From NCBI GenBank assembly GCA_937893785.1, contig CALCSP010000078.1, forward strand, positions 1 through 15,147: 15,147 nt of DNA, in the 5' to 3' direction. The notes beneath the pieces are model-generated. The model was not told where the DNA came from. It saw nothing but the letters and a program-made list of their open reading frames with translations, and made no database searches. How positions within the stretch are numbered: position 1 is the first letter of the stretch; each line of letters starts with the position of its first letter. Both the position numbers and the translations under genes were made by a program. The DNA is from an uncultured Verrucomicrobiales bacterium (GTDB taxonomy: Bacteria > Verrucomicrobiota > Verrucomicrobiia > Verrucomicrobiales > DEV007). Of the stretch, positions 13,456-15,147 are shown piece after piece.

Positions 13456-14553
13456 TTAGCGCAGGCCTAGGCCAAGATTTTTTCTGCAAAAGAAAATGCT
13501 CTTGGCAATCTCATTCTTCTGGTAATTCTGATTGGCCTTCTCCTTGCTAATTCCTGCAGGAGCAGACCAAGCCTTGCGAGGCTTACCCTTCTTCGCCAAA
13601 GCAAGAAACTTGTCATAGCCCTTCGGCTTGCCCTCAGGCCATGCTTTCCAGAACTCCTTGTCCCGTATCTTCAACTCACGGTTGAAGCCGGAAATCGTCT
13701 CAATGTTCACAGCTGTACCTGGGCACAATTTTGCATAGAGCTCAAAGTATGTCTTCAAATCAGTATTTCCCTCACCCATCGCGGTCCACTGGGCGGTAAC
13801 TCCATTCTCACTCTCCCACACTGCAGTATCACGCAAACTGGTTGTCAGGGCATACTTGCCAAGGTTCCTGAGATTTTCCACGGGATCCTCAAGTGTCCAT
13901 ACCGCATTGCCGGAATCCATGTTCGCGCCAACAAAGTCGCTACCCGCCTCCTCGATCAACTCGACAAGTTCTGTTGAGTGCATGTCGCCGGCATGGTTTT
14001 CCATCGCAATCTTTACCCCATGGTCTACACAATAGGTCTTGTTCTCCTTGAGCACTGCAACAGTATCGGCAATACGGGCCTTAATGCCGCCCTCGCTCAA
14101 ACGGTCCGTCCGATCACCTAGGATCACCCGAAAAGCCGGCGAACCAAGGGCCTTGGACATGCGAACACCCAGCCGGAGGTGCTCAGAGGCACTTCCCCAA
14201 TCCTTCTTGAAACGATTTGCTGTAGGACAAATCGACCATGATCCCAGCAGGATCTTGACGGCCTTGTCAGAAGCCATTTTTGCCAGGTCACCAAGGTAAG
14301 CGTTGTCATCCAGCTTCTCCAGGGGGCCAAAGTCTGTGATGAAAAGCGTGTCGCATTTCAGGGAAGCCGCGTAATCGATCAATTGTGGCGCCTTCCACCC
14401 CATCGCCCGAACTGCAAAATTGTCGTAGCCGAGCGAAATCTTCGTTTCCGCAGCTGCTTGAACTCCTTTGGTCGCAGCCAGCCCGGACACGATGCCGCAC
14501 GCGGTAGCCGATGTTGTCTGTAAAAAAGATCTGCGATGCATTGTTTCTTTCAT
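13456..14553 (-). CDS. Tat-exported sugar phosphate isomerase/epimerase-like TIM barrel
   Basis: This is a 365-residue protein of the xylose isomerase-like TIM barrel group. The N-terminus HRRSFLQTTSATACGIVSGLAATKGVQA is a twin-arginine signal (Arg7, Arg8) with cleavage near residues 33-35, so the protein is exported already folded, usually with its metal. The barrel contains IAMENHAGDMHS (Glu185 as probable metal ligand), GANMDSGNAVW (Asp213), TTSLRDT (238-243, where many relatives have a His) and VNIETISGF (Glu285). Such Tat-tagged isomerase-like proteins are abundant in Verrucomicrobiota and Planctomycetota; most lack a known substrate. A Met at residue 5 is an alternative start at 14541. 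It is divergent from the partial gene at the right edge across 163 bp. Confidence 0.85.
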   Translation of the reverse strand: MKETMHRRSFLQTTSATACGIVSGLAATKGVQAAAETKISLGYDNFAVRAMGWKAPQLIDYAASLKCDTLFITDFGPLEKLDDNAYLGDLAKMASDKAVKILLGSWSICPTANRFKKDWGSASEHLRLGVRMSKALGSPAFRVILGDRTDRLSEGGIKARIADTVAVLKENKTYCVDHGVKIAMENHAGDMHSTELVELIEEAGSDFVGANMDSGNAVWTLEDPVENLRNLGKYALTTSLRDTAVWESENGVTAQWTAMGEGNTDLKTYFELYAKLCPGTAVNIETISGFNRELKIRDKEFWKAWPEGKPKGYDKFLALAKKGKPRKAWSAPAGISKEKANQNYQKNEIAKSIFFCRKNLGLGLR

Positions 14554-14680
14554 ATCTCACAGGCTAAAGCGCAATAACCCTATGACGCAAGTCTGCAGAA
14601 AAAATTCATTTTGGGCCACTATGCTCCCTTTTCCTTCGTAAACATGGGTTGAGAACAAAGATCATAATCTCCTAAGGAAC

Positions 14681-14709
14681 TTGTCATAGAAACTCCTCTT
14701 CTCTAATAT
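14681..14709 (+). promoter_or_regulatory. Strong promoter candidate with probable leaderless start
   Basis: TTGTCA (14681-14686) and TAATAT (14704-14709) are separated by 17 bp. The -35 matches the consensus at five of six positions and the -10 at four. Only 7 nt separate the -10 box from the ATG at 14717, so transcription should start at the first codon or one base before it. Confidence 0.5.
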
Positions 14710-14716
14710 AGATCCA

Positions 14717-15147
14717 ATGATTTCCCGCATTTTGCTCATCACCAGCATCACTTTCCTCGCAAGTGCTTCAGCTCAGATGATGCAGGAATATAGCCTTAAC
14801 GATGGAGCAGGCATTCGAAGTTATACAGTAGCCTGCGATGAGTTGCATTGCCGACCCACCGAAGGCACGGATCATTCATTCAAAATTCAGCCACAGAAGA
14901 ACACCTCTGAAACGGCTGCCTACGCTGCAGCCCAGGAGATTAGAGAAGCGGCCAGTTTTGATTTAGTTCTCTACGAAACGGGGAAACCACGCATCGCACG
15001 TTTCAGGAAAAGTCTTAGCCGCCGCATTCTTGTCACCATGGACGGCACCATCCCGGCAATGCTCATTGCCAAGGCGGCAAGGGCCAGCAGCTTTAAAATC
15101 CCACATTTCAGCAAGCGCCACGTTATCCTCTCCTTCGCAAAGCCAGG
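14717..15147 (+). CDS. Exported protein, N-terminal part; possible subtilisin-like protease propeptide
   Basis: An open frame runs from ATG to the window end (143 codons visible). A clear signal peptide MISRILLITSITFLASASAQ would be cut near residue 19-20. The mature start contains a Cys pair (VACDELHC). A later stretch, SLSRRILVTMDGTIPAMLIAKAA followed by IPHFSKRHVILSFAKPG, resembles the inhibitory prodomain of S8 subtilisin-like proteases, where a similar strand-helix-strand precedes the catalytic domain. No catalytic residues lie inside the window, so the protease call is a guess from the propeptide pattern. Coding is well supported by the promoter, signal peptide and long open frame. Confidence 0.6.
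   Translation, partial: MISRILLITSITFLASASAQMMQEYSLNDGAGIRSYTVACDELHCRPTEGTDHSFKIQPQKNTSETAAYAAAQEIREAASFDLVLYETGKPRIARFRKSLSRRILVTMDGTIPAMLIAKAARASSFKIPHFSKRHVILSFAKP

Overview
The window is a gene-dense chromosomal segment with ten complete or near-complete genes of recognisable type, two further complete genes of unknown function and two genes cut by the window edges. No rRNA, tRNA, CRISPR array, transposase or integrase is visible. The gene types suggest a Verrucomicrobiota bacterium, perhaps of the Opitutales/Puniceicoccales side: a large secreted propeller plus cytochrome c protein with a DUF6797-like N-terminus, a Tat-exported sugar isomerase-like TIM barrel, a Deg-type protease with a degenerate twin, and almost no Shine-Dalgarno sequences. 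This assignment comes from family recall, not from a marker gene.

Layout. (1) Bases 1-1852: the end of a Pro/Glu/Lys-rich protein, a membrane-anchored PpiC-type peptidyl-prolyl isomerase (-) and, divergent from it, a small degenerate PilZ-like protein (+). (2) Bases 1911-3832 (-): a two-gene operon of an M29/NicX-superfamily metallohydrolase followed 8 bp later by a free-standing OvoA C-terminal-type mercaptohistidine N-methyltransferase. (3) Bases 3909-5924 (+): an SDR oxidoreductase, a small very basic protein and a conserved 292-residue protein of unknown function that starts at TTG. (4) Bases 5957-8503 (-): the secreted propeller/cytochrome c protein. Divergent from it, at 8688-11714 (+), lie an active Deg-type serine protease with PDZ domain and a paralogue in which all three catalytic residues are replaced; a HAD phosphatase/mutase follows. 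(5) Bases 12475-14553 (-): an FkbM-like methyltransferase-fold protein and the Tat-exported isomerase-like protein. Divergent from the latter is the N-terminus of an exported protein, possibly a subtilisin-like protease, cut by the window end.

Several products act outside the cytoplasm: the PpiC foldase, the Deg protease pair, the cytochrome c protein, the TIM barrel and the last exported protein. The clearest functional unit is the protease/pseudoprotease tandem; the second is the methyltransferase/hydrolase pair. Translation signals are unusual. Most starts lack a Shine-Dalgarno sequence, three are preceded directly by a C-rich CCTCAA-type leader, and three or four have a -10-like box 5-9 nt before ATG, as expected of leaderless mRNAs.
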